Part shown: positions 34,555 through 47,100 of the stretch, piece after piece | Layout: each line of letters begins with the position of its first letter | Position numbering within the stretch: position 1 is the stretch's first letter | Source: Trogon surrucura | Taxonomy: Eukaryota > Chordata > Aves > Trogoniformes > Trogonidae | Assembly: GCA_020746105.1 (NCBI GenBank) | Contig: CM036626.1 | Coordinates: forward strand, 13,410,001 to 13,474,000 | Length of the DNA stretch: 64,000 nt | Reading direction: 5' to 3' | Notes under the pieces: generated by a model | Database searches by the model: none | The model's input: only the letters and a program-made list of their open reading frames with translations | What the model was told of the DNA's origin: nothing | Translations under genes and position numbers: made by a program

Positions 34555-34725
34555 AGAACCATTCAACAATTTACAATCTGGGATGCATTTAATGTTACAG
34601 GCATATACTGTCTAGCAGCCCACGCCCAGGAAGCTTACATTCGATACCAGCGAGACAAAAAAAAGAGAGAGAAAAGGGAACCAGAGCCCAACGATGCACA
34701 GTGGTTTGTCTCAGGATAGCTGACA
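34555..34725 (+). repeat. Ancient L2/CR1-L3-type retroposon tail
   Basis: The run 'ggaagcttacattcgatac', then 'gcgagacaaaaaaaagagag', then 'cacagtggtttgtctcagga' fits the ancient amniote tail whose undiverged form reads 'gagcttacaatcta', then an A/G-rich block, then a 'gacttgcccaaggt' type block. A splice-acceptor-like ATTACAG (34550-34556) is followed by about 53 open codons ending at a TAG, but the repeat match explains this text better than an exon does. Confidence 0.6.
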
Positions 34726-37700
34726 GGTGAGGACAGAAATGGACAGAAATGGAAACGGTTTTTCGGTCTTCTGAGTCTCAGTCAGCATCTTTGCTGCCCC
34801 TCAGCAGCCCTTGAGGGTAAAAGTCTCTGAATCTGATGGTTTGATCGCTTCTGGCTCCCAATTCAAACATAAATAGAATAACAAATTTGCAGTTGAAAGA
34901 CTATATGGTATTTTTTAGTGCCATATTATGCGTGGTTAGGACTCTGAAACAATATTTGAAATACAGTTTAGATCTTATTCAAATGGACAGAGCATCTGTA
35001 CAGCTGCAGCCCCGGGGTGTCCCTGCATGTTGGAACTTGAAGCTCTCCTGGGATGCACACAACAGTCCCTTCTGAAAATTATACTTTTTGAGAGTGAATT
35101 TTCTGTATAACCATGCCTGGATTCCCCTGACTTGTGCTGTGTTCGTGATTGCTCAGTGGATTTTGATACTGGTGAGTTGGGACGGGAGGGAAGCCTTCTC
35201 TGACCCCAGCAAGCTCTTGTGAAAGCCCACGCGTGGCAGCAGCCTGTGCTCAGGTGTGCCTGTGTGCCAGCTGTGCCTGCACTGGGACAGCGAGTGCTTC
35301 CTTCTCTCTTCATTCATGTTCAGTAGTTTGTTTGCAAAAGCAATTTTGTAGGCATGGTTTTGTCTCCAGGGAGCAGAGGGTTGGAAGTTCAGCTGGCATC
35401 AAGCTCCCTGAGGTGCCTGCTAGCTTTACTTGTACAGCAGACATTTCCAGAAGCCTACTCATGTCCCGAGACCCTTTTGCACCGGGTCCTGTACTGACAC
35501 AGAGAAGGACTGAGCTTGTGAGTGCTAGCGCTGCTCATGCCTGCGTTCCTGGTGAGGAAACAAGGGCAATCTGTGCAGCTGAAAAAGGGTGATTTGTGTC
35601 TCTCATTCCATCCCTCTGCTTTAGGGCCCTGACTGAGCAATCAAAATGGATGGCAGCCTCTTTCCATCAGAGTAACATTTCTTTGCTCTTTCAGGGGCAT
35701 TTTGTTTTCACTATACCTCTCTCATCACTCCCTATGATCTTTTCTCCATCCTCTCTGCCCTCCTTGCTTGGTCTGCACTCTTGGCTTCTTTTCTCCCCGT
35801 ATTTCATGTACCTCTCTCCTTGACTGCCCCCTCATCAGTCCTGACCACACAGACTGTCTCTTCCCCTCCTATTGCCACCGCATCTGTCCTTCTCTTCTTT
35901 CTCAAATTCTTTCTTTCTTAAAGCCTCCCCTTTGCCTTATAGAGGGTTCATCTGTGGCTTTCAAGTACTTACATCCTTACGCTCTCTGTCTGTGAAAGAA
36001 CAGATAGACTAAACAAGAGGTTTGCCAGGTCTTTGCTGTGCTCTTGATAAATTCAGTGCTTCTGTAGCTCCTCGTTCTGACACCGCAAGCAGGGAGCCCA
36101 GCATCCCCCCTCCCACACGATGAGCTCACAGGGAGCTGTCGCAGTTTATTCTAAGAAATCAGCTAATGTACAGTACTGAGCAGAGGCACCCCTCCCCTGG
36201 GAGGATCAGCAGAATTAAGATGTGCAGCAAGTTATCTTGGGGATTACACAATCTTATCACCTCCTCCAGGGCGCAAGGGAGCGGTAGCACCCTGTGCTCT
36301 GAGTCACACTTCCCCCAACAACAGGGGACAGGTTTCCTGACTCACTTCCTCCCAGGACTTCTGTTTCCTTAGGTCTCTGTACCCACATCACAAGAAAAAA
36401 AGCAACATGACGGAGACAGTCAAGGCAACTATGGCCTCCAAGCCTGCCCCGTGCTGCTTCTCTGTTCTGCCTTTGGGTGGGAAGCCAGTGCTGCTCAGCA
36501 GGCAGTGCACAAAAGAGCCACTCGCTGCTCAGTGCTGAGGAGGTGATAAGGGTTTTACTTGGCTTGCTGACACACCTAGGACCTAGCTGAATGTTCTCAG
36601 TTATATGGCTGGTTTGTATTTTTTAACTCGGAAACACCCCATCATATATCTACAAATTAAATGCACACAAGTGGTCGCCCTTCTGTGATAGGCAGCTTGT
36701 TCCTCCATCATCCAAGTCTGGAATGGAGAGAAGAGGTGGGAGTTGGGAGTGGGCAGAGCAGCCCTGGGAGCCACTGGTTGCTGAAAGCAGATCTTCTAGG
36801 CAATGGCAGTGGGCTTGACTTGCTGCCAGCACTGGACTAAACTATCTCTAGCATCAGGGGGATGCTCTGGTAGTTCTTAACTCTCTGTATATTTACTGTT
36901 TTTTTTCCCAAGCATCTGAATTCATAATTTTCTCTTGTGATGAGATAGTGTATGATTTTCTTCGTTTTTCCTAAAAAGAAAGAAGATTTTCAGCCCTTGC
37001 AGTGACAGCGAGAGCCTGGAAAACATGGCTCTCCAAAAGATCAACAGTTTGAAGGCCAATAACCAGCCACATGCAACCATTCCACCCTGACACCCCTGCC
37101 ACTAACATTTTGGTCTATTGATTTCTTGAGACCTGAATCCGGGGGTCAAAGTGCTTGGAATAAGCCTCGTGCTGCTTGCTCACCTACTTCAGTGGAGTGG
37201 GAGGAGGGTACTGAGTTACTGGAATAGCAGCCTCTTCAATACCTGGAAATATTCTTTCTGTCTGCATCACAGCCTGGTTTTAGAGCATGCTGTGTAACAT
37301 AAATGGAACTCAAGTTGCTAGTCATCCCTGGGGCTCCATTTTTTCAAGCCCTTATGTTAGAGAAAGGATCTGTATGAGGTCTAAAATGTCCTGCTTATCT
37401 CCACAGTGACCTGACTGGCACTGTGCATTTCCAGGACACACTGATAGAAAGTCAGAGCCCAGTCTGGTGTCGCACTCCCCTGCAGAGCTCTAGATCAGAC
37501 TGTAGCAGCTGGTGGACTTCCTGACATCTGCCCCCGATACCTCTCACATGTGCTTTTAAGGTGGTAATATAAAGTCTTGCTATTGACCTGCCAGCTTGTA
37601 TCCCCCTGCTGTTAAAGAACAAGTGAAAATGAACAGGCCTTTCCATTTTGTTGAGTGTGACTTCTCTGAAAACGCTAGGAGGACTTTAAAAGAGAGTAAA

Positions 37701-40700
37701 TGTGACAACTCGGTTTGCACTTTTGTGTGCTTGGAGTTTGGCTGAAAGACATGAGAGGTGTACGAGACTCCACTTGGGACTCCTTCCTGCTACCCAGATT
37801 GTGTGTTGTTGAATGAAGATCTACTCACACTAGTTAATGAGTAAGTTGTCCCAGGGAACTGCACGTGGGTTAGTTCTTTGGGAAGCTGGGCTTTCTGTAC
37901 AGGCCAGTTAGACAGCATGGGATGACCAGGCTCCATTGAGATGCAGGCAGCTTGGATTCTGCCTCACAAAAAAACATTTTACAAGGGGCAAAACACGCTG
38001 CTTGTCTTGTTTGCTAATAGCCTAGGACTGCATCCCAGCAGTGATGGCCCTGTGCCTTAGCCAGGAGATTATAGTCATATTTTTCTACTCAGTTACAGGT
38101 ATACAAAGCCAGCAACAATAGTTGTTCAGGAACCACAAAGTCAAGTACAAGTTTGAGAGTCTTACAGGAAGGAAAGGTAACAATGGTTCCCCAGATTTAA
38201 GCTTCCCTAAGGGGAAAAAAGGAGAGCCTGCAGCACACCTGTGTTTAGAGAACAGGAGTAAGAGCATTGGCCTCTGCCATGGGCAGATGAGAAAGGTTTC
38301 AGTCTCAGCAGCAGGGGAATGGAAGGGCCCTGTCGTGGCATATCCCAGCCAGTGTCAGGTTTATTGCTGTCAAAAGGAGGGATTGCAAATGTGATCAGAT
38401 TTTAACTCTGAGCATGTGAGAAGACTGGCATCTCCCCATGAAAATACGTAGCAGCTGATTACTGTGCCCATTTTGGTGTGTATTATGTGACTGTGTTTTG
38501 CCATTTGTTTTGTCCTGTTTATTGACCTGCAGTTTGTGGCCTTTAAACAAAAAACCTGTAGGGTGTAATAGAGTGTGGAATTTAATTTAGGAGTGGTGTA
38601 ATCTTACTGTGACTGCCATAACTGTATCTTAAAGGACATCTTCAGCAGGAGAAGCCTGACCTAACATATCTAGTTCTATCGCCGCCCCCTCTTCTCCTGT
38701 GCTCCCACAGGGTAGCTTGTGTTTTCAGGCAGGTGGGCAGGTGGATGTGAAGGACAAGGAATCGCTTGTGTGTGCCCAAGTCATTGTGGCTAGCAGAGGA
38801 GAGGCTTCTCTGCTAACTTTGGAAAACAACCAGTTTGACTCTAGCTGTCCCAGGTTCAGAGAGGTGGAACGATGTCGTAATAGCGCTTGGTCTCCTTCTT
38901 CCTTCCCCCTCTGATATCCCTGAGTACTAGCCTGAAACACTGGGAGTTTACCCCATCTCTAAGGATTTTCTTGTAATATATCTGATAGTTAAAGAAGTAG
39001 TTTTACAGTCTTGTCTTAAGCTTATGGAAAGAGTCCTTGCTTGGCAGCTCTTGCAATCTAAATAATGCAAGATAAACCGCAACAGATAAAACACAGGGCA
39101 TGTATTGAAGGAAAATTTAGACATAAAACAATTTAGAGGTACTGAACTACATTTTAATTTTTTTTCCACTGGAAAGATTAAGATCAGTAACATGGGGAGA
39201 GGATGTTCCATGGAGGCTTGTGTTGAATTTGCAGATTTGGTCAGAATAGAGCCCTTTGCCCAGCTGCTTCCGTGCCTCGGTCTGCTAGACCTGCAAAAGG
39301 GGAAAGTCTGAGCAGCAAACAAAAGGCAGCTTTGACGTCAAGACCTGGGACCGTTGCCCTGACACTGGGAGGTGGAGCGCAGAAAGGAATCTGCAGCTCT
39401 GGACTGGAGTGCACTTTGGCAGAGGGACAGCTACTACCCCCTCTTTCCAGGAATAATATTGTTTATTTCTAAATCACTCTCTTTGGCTGAAGTTACCCTA
39501 GTCAGGTTTCATTTCACCTGTCTCTACCATAAAGTCATCGGAGCCCAGGAAAAATCTCATCTGCAGACGCACGATAGTCTGTGCCCTCTTTCCCAAAGAG
39601 CTACGCAGCATTTGTTGCTTTGATGAGCTGATGACTGCAGCTTTCTCTTACTGAAGCTTCTGCTGGTATAATTCAATAAACTCATACACATGCAGTTTAC
39701 TGTGTTTGTACGTGGCTGCACACGTATGTGTAGATGCTCGAGTATTGTTCCTGCCTGAGGAGCAGGTCCCTGGTCTCTGTGACGATGTGTATGCGCACAG
39801 AATTCTCGGTGTTAACAGCAGTGGATACTTCTGGTTTGCGCAAATGGCTCTGTCCTGCAGACCGAGAAGTTCTGGGAAGTTTCAAAATGTTGCAATGCAA
39901 TGCGGTAACAACCTGAAGTTCAGTGGATTTCTTACATGGCTTTGATTGGCTCTGGGTTTGTTAAAAAAGACACTATTTTTACATCGGTTTCAGGTTGCCA
40001 GCCTTTCGTGGGCAGACCTTGCAAACTGTTGAGTCATGGACCAAACCTTTAGTAAACTGTCCCGTATTTTCTGTTTTATTCATCTTTCCTAGCTCTGCAG
40101 TTCAGGTCAGTGCATATTTACCTCCTGTGCACTTAGGAACACTGTGCGGCCTTTGGAAGTTTAGGAGCTGAATCCCTGGACAGGATGGCAGAGGCACTCT
40201 CAGGTGTAGAGTTTGGCTGCGTTTGGCTGCGTATGAGAGAGACAAAGGGAAACTTTTTGACCAGCTTTGGAAAGCTTCACTCAGTAAATCAAATGCAAGT
40301 TTGTCTCAGAGTCCCATGAGCTGTAATCCCTGATTGCTTGTTCTTCAGGTTGGCTGCAGGGAACAACCTGTAAATAAACATTCCCAAGACTGCACAAAAC
40401 AATACTTCTACTCAGACTGTTAGAGTTACAGACTATTTCACTGATATTTTCATTATTTAAGATCATGAAAGTGTGTTGCTACTCTTTTTATGTGTGCATG
40501 TGATATGAATGAGAGGTATTGGAAATGGGTCTATGAGATATTACTGACATAAGAGTGTATATAGCCCTTTTCAGTTTTGAGATTTTTGAGCTAAATTCAC
40601 CCCTTTAAAATATGCAAGTTCATTTTTTCCATTCATGGTCAGTTCCTCAGGATTGTCTCTGTTGAGATCTGAGTTGCTGTGCTATGTTGGTGGTCATTTG

Positions 40701-43102
40701 CTTTCTCCTCTCACCTTAAATTCAAGTGTTAAAATTTAAACTGAGTGTTCAGCACCTCTTCAAGTAGGAAGATTTAAAAAGGGCTGTTTTTTCCTTCTAG
40801 TTCCTAGTATAAGCCTGTTGCTCTCATCTTACAACATGCACTTGAGAATCTGTAAGCTTTCAAGCTTGATTCAGAGCTGTCTGCACTTCTCTACTTCCCT
40901 ATTCTGAATTCCTCACTGTGTATATGTTGTAAGAGTTTCTTTGTGTGTCATTCTACACAGAAACTAGATCCTAAGAAACGGTAAAAAAAAAAAGCTTCTT
41001 TTTAAAAAATGAGTTTCCTCTTACAATCTCTTGCCCCTGCTGTATGATCGGGTGGTTGGCAGATGAATGATTCTGCTCGTCTTGTCTGATTTCTTGGAAA
41101 AGCCTGGCTGCTGGCTGAAGTGACTGCAGGAAGGAGGATGGGAGGGACTGCCTTGCAAGAAAAAAAGCCGGTGACAGATGAGTTTTAATGTAGAAGAAAG
41201 AGTTCTTGGATCTAGTTTAATTTCCCCAGCCTTCCTAGGAAAGGGAGGAGAATGAATGCATCTTTCCAGCAGTGCACTGTTCCAGCTGCCCTTCCAGATA
41301 GTCACTAGCTCAGTGTTTCCATGTTGAGTAACAGAGATGCTCCCATCTGGACCTAAAGGGTCTTAACGCTTTAGACAATATCATGGTTTCTCACTGTTTT
41401 CCACTGCATTCTAATTAGAGCTTATATTATGTTATTACTTAGAGCCTTTGTTCTCTTTTCAGGCTACGCTGTGAGTAGGTGCCACCCAGATGTTTCGACA
41501 GTGGAGGAAGGAAAGGTGGGGCACGCTTGGAGACACAAGGAGAGGACTTGAAAGATGAGCGTACGGGCTGGGTGCTTCTGATAAACTGATTGGCAGCGAA
41601 GTAATTAGCACTGGCACGCTGCCATCAGCAAGTATTGATGCAGTTTGCTTGGATCGGACTTTCAAGGGGTTTTGGCCAAGTCCTGGTCCTAGTAACCCCC
41701 ACTGCTGCTTGTCACAGTAAACACCAGTTTCCTCTTGGTGTGATAAATCATATGGCTGCCCAGCTGTGATAGCTGTGGCTGGGGAATGAAAACAGGAAAG
41801 TGGAGAATTTCTGAGTATCGATACAGGCAAATCCTGGCAATCAAACCCGTGTCTGGAAACCAGCTCTGGGGGAAACGGCTTTGCATTTTATGTTAGCTGG
41901 GCAGAAATACTTGCTGGTGATGTGTATAGAATTAAGCCCGGAGAAGTGAGCCTGTGACACGAGTGGTGTGCTTGAAAAATGCAGCAGTTACCTTAGCAGT
42001 GCCTGAAGAAGTTAATTGAGAAATGGGTTACATCTGGACTGAGTGTCAGTTGGTTTAGTGCTCAAACTCTGAGAACACAGAAGGAATAGGGAGGGGCATG
42101 GAGAACAGGGGGGGAAAAAAAAAGAGAAATAATAAATCAGGGGGAAAGAAAGCAGCAGAAGAGCATGAATTGGTATTGTGTTTGCATTCAGTTCTATATT
42201 TTATTGAATATCTATCACACCAGCTGATGTCAGACTGTGCTTTACACTGTGTGTAAATGCGCAGGAACTGTTTTGAAAACTGCCAGGTGTTTGTGTTCAT
42301 GATCTCAATGAATATTCACAGCATCTTGTACCTTTGGGCAAGTCAGAGGGCTGGCTGGGATGCGGGCAGCTCCATCCTCTGTGCTGAGAGCAAATTCTTC
42401 ACTGACCCATCAGGAATTCAGGAGATAGTTCCTAAACCCTGTTGCAGACCTGCTCTTCTCTTCTAGACACTTCCTTTCTTATACCTCCATCACATGGGAT
42501 ATAGTGTAAGAGGCAGGTATTTGATGCTGTAGCAATAGTGAACGAGTTTAAATCACCATCTTGAGGATTAGGTATTATTTATCATTTGTGCAGTTGGCTG
42601 CAGGCAGGGTATGTCCAGAATGAAAGAGTAAGGAAGGAAAATCTCGTTCAGCTGATCAGCCGTTCTCTGAGAAAAGATGGAAGGTTTGCAGCCCTGTCGT
42701 AGGCGAGACAAAGCGGTGACACAAAGTTGTGGAAAAGGAGTTAAGGACGACCATTTCTCAGGCTTGAGTACGGCTCTGTGTGCAGATGGGCAGCAGTGAT
42801 GGCACGCTCTGTATTAAGGAAGGATTGTGTACTCTCTGCAGTTTGGCATTGCCTGGAGAGTAGAATTGCATCTGTTTTGCTTTTCTTATGTTTTGCTTCT
42901 GGGATTCAAAACTTCACTGTTTTAGCTAGCTGAATTGGAATGAAGAGTAAGGATGAAAAAATAGCCGGTTTTTTAAATAGAAAGAAAGCAGTTTTCTTGG
43001 AGTGCTTCCTGCATCTTTATTCTCTCATATCAGTAAAATCACCTAACGTGCTTTGCCTGAGTGAGAGTTAATTTAGCTGTGCTGTCTATAACTTAAAAGC
43101 AG

Positions 43103-43129
43103 TTTAAGTTACAGCAACTGTAACTTAAA
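43103..43129. repeat. Perfect 12-bp hairpin, 3-nt loop
   Basis: Arms TTTAAGTTACAG (43103-43114) and CTGTAACTTAAA (43118-43129) around CAA. A partial third copy of the arm (ATAACTTAAAAG) lies just upstream at about 43089-43100. No gene is next to it. Confidence 0.65.
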
Positions 43130-43601
43130 TAGCAAATTTAAGATATTTTCAGTGTATTATATGCTTGTGACAGATATTACATTTTTATTATTTTTATATA
43201 GCATACATTAATATTTAATAGGTAGGATTCTACTAGGCTTATTGTAATAGAGCTGAGGAGGTGCAGTTGCCACCTTCTGCGAAGAGTTGTCCTTGAAGTT
43301 GTGCAGCTCATGTGATGCTGTTCTGCCATTCAAAAAGGAATTTTTACTTACATAATGTTGGTGCAGTCAGAGGGGTTAGTAATGTGGTTAACCTCTTCAC
43401 GTGTCCACCATCTGGGGAGAGTTTAGAATCTGTTGTACTGTAGTCTGTTTTACAGATTATTACTCAAGGAAGCTGCTTGAAATTTAGCAGGAGGAGCTAA
43501 TTTAGGAAGGAGTGAATAAAACTCAGTATGTAGGTGGGAGAAGGAAGAGCATCACCTGTCAAGCCTCCGCCCAAGGCATTCAAAGACTCGGGGAAACTGC
43601 A

Positions 43602-43785
43602 ACTCATCACTTAGGGTACTGGTTGTCAACACTTTTGACGTGCGTAATTCAAAACTTCCCATCAGAAAGCCCTCCTGACACTAGGCTTCCTCTAATTTGT
43701 CATCTTTCATGGATGTTAGCAGTCATCCATGGAAACCCCCAAGTTCTGAGGACTGCAGCTTGGAAACCACTGGTATAAGACAGCT
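43602..43785. mobile_element. hAT-type DNA transposon relic (non-autonomous)
   Basis: The left end near 43618-43637 (TACTGGTTGTCAACACTTTT) and the reverse complement of the right end near 43752-43777 (ACCAGTGGTTTCCAAG) both fit the CAGTGGTT-NNCAA pattern of old hAT terminal repeats. About 165 bp lie between, with no transposase. It is a degraded MITE-like copy; the target duplication is not clear. Confidence 0.55.
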
Positions 43786-44170
43786 CGATGATGCCTCTGG
43801 TGACATTGTGTGTGTTTTATTATGTCTTTTCTTCTTCTTCCTCTGTGTCAGAAAGGGACTTGGGTCTGCAGAAAGCTGGACGCTGCATTCCCGTGTGACC
43901 ACTGTAGTCATTGTGCTGCTTGGGTCAAAGCCAGTGGATTTTTGCCAGTCGTTCTCTGCTTGGGTAGGAAGGGATGATTTTCTTTGCAGTTGTCCCTTTT
44001 GGAAAAGTGGGAGACCAAGATGTGCGCTAGTGTCAGACTTCAAATCCTTTTGATTTCTGGCTGTTCCTGTGACCACTACAAACAGAAAAAGCACTGTCAC
44101 CAAATAGACCACGGGTGTGGAGAGTCGGACAGATGACCTTTTGGGTAGTGTTCACACTTGATGGCCTATT

Positions 44171-44199
44171 TTTACACACCACAGCACAGGGTGTGTAAA
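44171..44199. repeat. Perfect 10-bp inverted repeat, 9-nt loop
   Basis: Arms TTTACACACC (44171-44180) and GGTGTGTAAA (44190-44199) around a 9-nt spacer. No associated gene. Confidence 0.5.
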
Positions 44200-47100
44200 T
44201 ATGTGAAGTTTCAGCTATTTAGTTTTCCAGATAAAGTAAGCTGAGCAGCCATGCCAGAGGGGTTTTTGCATCCTATGGAAAAGGCACAACTTGCTTACTG
44301 CAGCTTCTACCCACCTATTTAAAGCAGTACATGAGCACAGTAGCCCCAAAACGTGATGTTATAACAGTACATATTGCTAGAGCTATTCTGCACAGATCAG
44401 AGTGAGTAACTCCTTGGATGCACCCAACTTGTCCAGGATTGGTGGCTCTAGAGGATCGGCAGTGTGTTCTGGGAACATTGTAAAGTCTAGATCTTGTTTT
44501 CTTCTCTTTCCTCTTGTGTGTAATAAATAATTTTTAAAATACTGCTGAGGAGGATGTGGAATGAGACCAAAAACCTTCACTCTTCCAAAAGCCTCCCCCT
44601 AATATATGTAAACAGCAGTAAATATTTTTTATTGCAACTGTCACACTTGGTTTAAGATTGTGGAGGTGAAAGTCCGTAGTAAAGTTTCTGTGTTACCCAG
44701 ATATGCTTCTTTGACCTTATGAAAACCAAATAAACACACTGTATTGTGGCCTTGAGGACAGGCCAGGAAAAACTCTGTAAATGGAGCAATACCATCACCT
44801 TTCATTGCAGTGCAGATGATTGAAGGAAAAATGTGTGCTGTCAGACCGGGGAAACCCCGTTTATTTTATTTACTTTCAGCTCCTAGTTTCCATGTGTCGT
44901 GTTCTGGGTTTTTCTGGTGGTTGCTTTCCAGCCAGGTGCTTGGAGAGCTTCCTTCTGAAAACCCCAAGTCTGTCTATAGCTAAATGCTGTGCTGAGGAGA
45001 AGCCAGACTGTGGGCCAAATTCTTTCTCTGTCACTTGGCACAGTTTTCTTGAAGCAAGAGAAAGTGCATGTGATTAGCTCAGAGAAGGATTTGGTCCCAG
45101 ACGTGTCTGGCTCACACTAAGACATCTATTCCCTGGACCTAAATGTTACAGCTAGGTGTGCGATGGGCTCTACACGCGGCAGCTTCGAGTGGAGTTGGGA
45201 GCCAAGGTGGCTCCATGTGAATGCTTGAGAAAGCCGTGATGTAGAATCGCTGTTATATAAAACGAGCTCACTGTCAGAAGCGTGATGACACGAGTGTGCT
45301 GTCTTTGTTACACAGATGTCATGTGGGGAGCTGGTAGTGGAGATCAGTCCCGGCTTGGATTGCCTGTGTTAGGCTTAGCCTGGTTTATACCTCGCTGTCG
45401 TGTGGCAAATTTCCTTCTTAGTGATGTTTGTTATTGCTGGTGTTTCCTGATATAAAGTGTGCTAGTGCTTGGAAAGGAGTTTTGGTGTGATATGTAGGTA
45501 TGGCTGCTGCCTCTTGCAGAGTCATTTTCAAATGCAGGAGCTGGAATTACTGGAAGGAAACCCAAGATACGGCAGGAGCAGGGAGGCAGCGCCAGGCAGG
45601 GAAGCTGGGGAAGGGGTGAGAGCTGCCACTGACAGTCCAGACAGGCTGCAGCTGGGCTCATCCCTGCCTCCCCAGCACTTAAAACGAAGGTAAAAATAAT
45701 CCTCCTGGAATTCTCATGAAAAAGGAGAGGGGGATGTCTGGACAGCTGAAGGGTCTGCACAACAAGGCCTCTTTCCTATTATCCTTCCGCCCCCTCCTCT
45801 GCCCCTCTTCCCCCTGTGACCCCCCAGCTCCTGGGGGTGAGCAGGGGCCCAGCGATTCTAGGAAGCGCTTGAGTGGAGTCAGCAGCTGCCAGTTCCAGGA
45901 ACCGCGGCGCTGGGCTCTGCTGAACACTTCAGGGAATTCTCGCTGCCATTCCAAGGATGGCAAAAATGCCTGTCCAGTGACCCGGAGCTCCCCAGTGGCA
46001 AGGGGCAAAAGTTTGGAGTTATGCCATGGGGCTGGGAATATTACTAGAGGCACGAGGGCCTAGAGATTTATGTCCTGCTCAGAACTGTACTACAGTAAGT
46101 TGTTTGGCTTCTTGAGGGGGAGAGAAAATGGATTTGTTACACAGGAGATACCAGTAGTGACCACAGGAATTTAGAAAAGGACTATGGAGTTAAAAGGTCA
46201 AAATTTCCTGCCATCAGTCATCATCTCCTTGGTAGGAGTTGGAGAGGGTGCCAGAAGCTCAGACAGAGATTTCAAGACCTTGAAACCTCCCACATCCACA
46301 TGACCTTGAATAAATGAAACAAGAAGCAGCAAATTGAGATTGAGCCTGGCTTGTGCTGCTCTTCTATACTTTCTGCTTCCCAGTGCTGTGGCTCTCATCA
46401 GTCGTCTGCCTGTTCCAGGTTCAGGCCTGCAGTACATTCCCTCCTGCCAGGGAGATGATGGGAACTTTTCTCCCAAGCCCTGCAGAGCTTCTAAGGAAAA
46501 TACTCATCATGACACTGACAAATTAATGTTATTCTTCCTGCCCATTCACAAGATAAAATTATTCCACATGCTGCTGGCAGCTTGGGAGGAGTGAATTTCT
46601 CACAGTGCTGGACTTTAAATACATTTTCTACATGCGATTACTGAGTTGTTCTGGATCCACTTTGAATTAGCAGAGATTTGAGGAGAGGAAGTGCTGAAGT
46701 TGGATCTTGACTTCCAAGATGTTTTTATAAGTCACTGTATCAATGCTGCAGGTAGTGCCTGCTTTTTCTGGTTTTGTGCAGCGCCCACATGGAAGCATCG
46801 CTTTCCTGGAAGATGTGGTCTAACCCGCTGCAGGTTGATCAAAGCTGTTCATTTAATGCCATCAGCTTTCCCCTAGACATCATAGCAGATTGTTTCTTTG
46901 CTTTTACATTTAATGCGTTTCTGAGGTATCAGTCAGATTGTAAACCTCTCTCTTCTCATGTATTTATTGTGATTCCGATTCTGGTGTTTGGTAAGATTTT
47001 CTGATACTGCTCTTGAGCCTTTATTCTTCTCCATTTTTTCCCCCTGTGTATTGTTCCACTGTGGAGAACATACAATGAGAGCTAGCAAAATCTTTTCAAC

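Larger units (their letters stand above)
24683..43601. other. Long gene-free stretch with scattered ancient repeats
   Basis: About 19 kb without a supported exon on either strand. It includes a palindromic repeat near 30.2 kb, an L2/MIR-type tail near 32.5 kb, another near 34.6 kb, and an AT-rich block near 28.4 kb. Frames here (for example 30418-30927 minus, 169 codons; 33275-33667 plus, 130 codons) show no domain, no codon pattern I trust and no consistent splice sites. This is typical of a large intron or intergenic DNA. Confidence 0.45.

Noticed and set aside
45520-46063. GC-rich region with exon-like splice motifs and long frames
   Set aside because: Frames are open on both strands over the same bases, which reflects composition and not coding.
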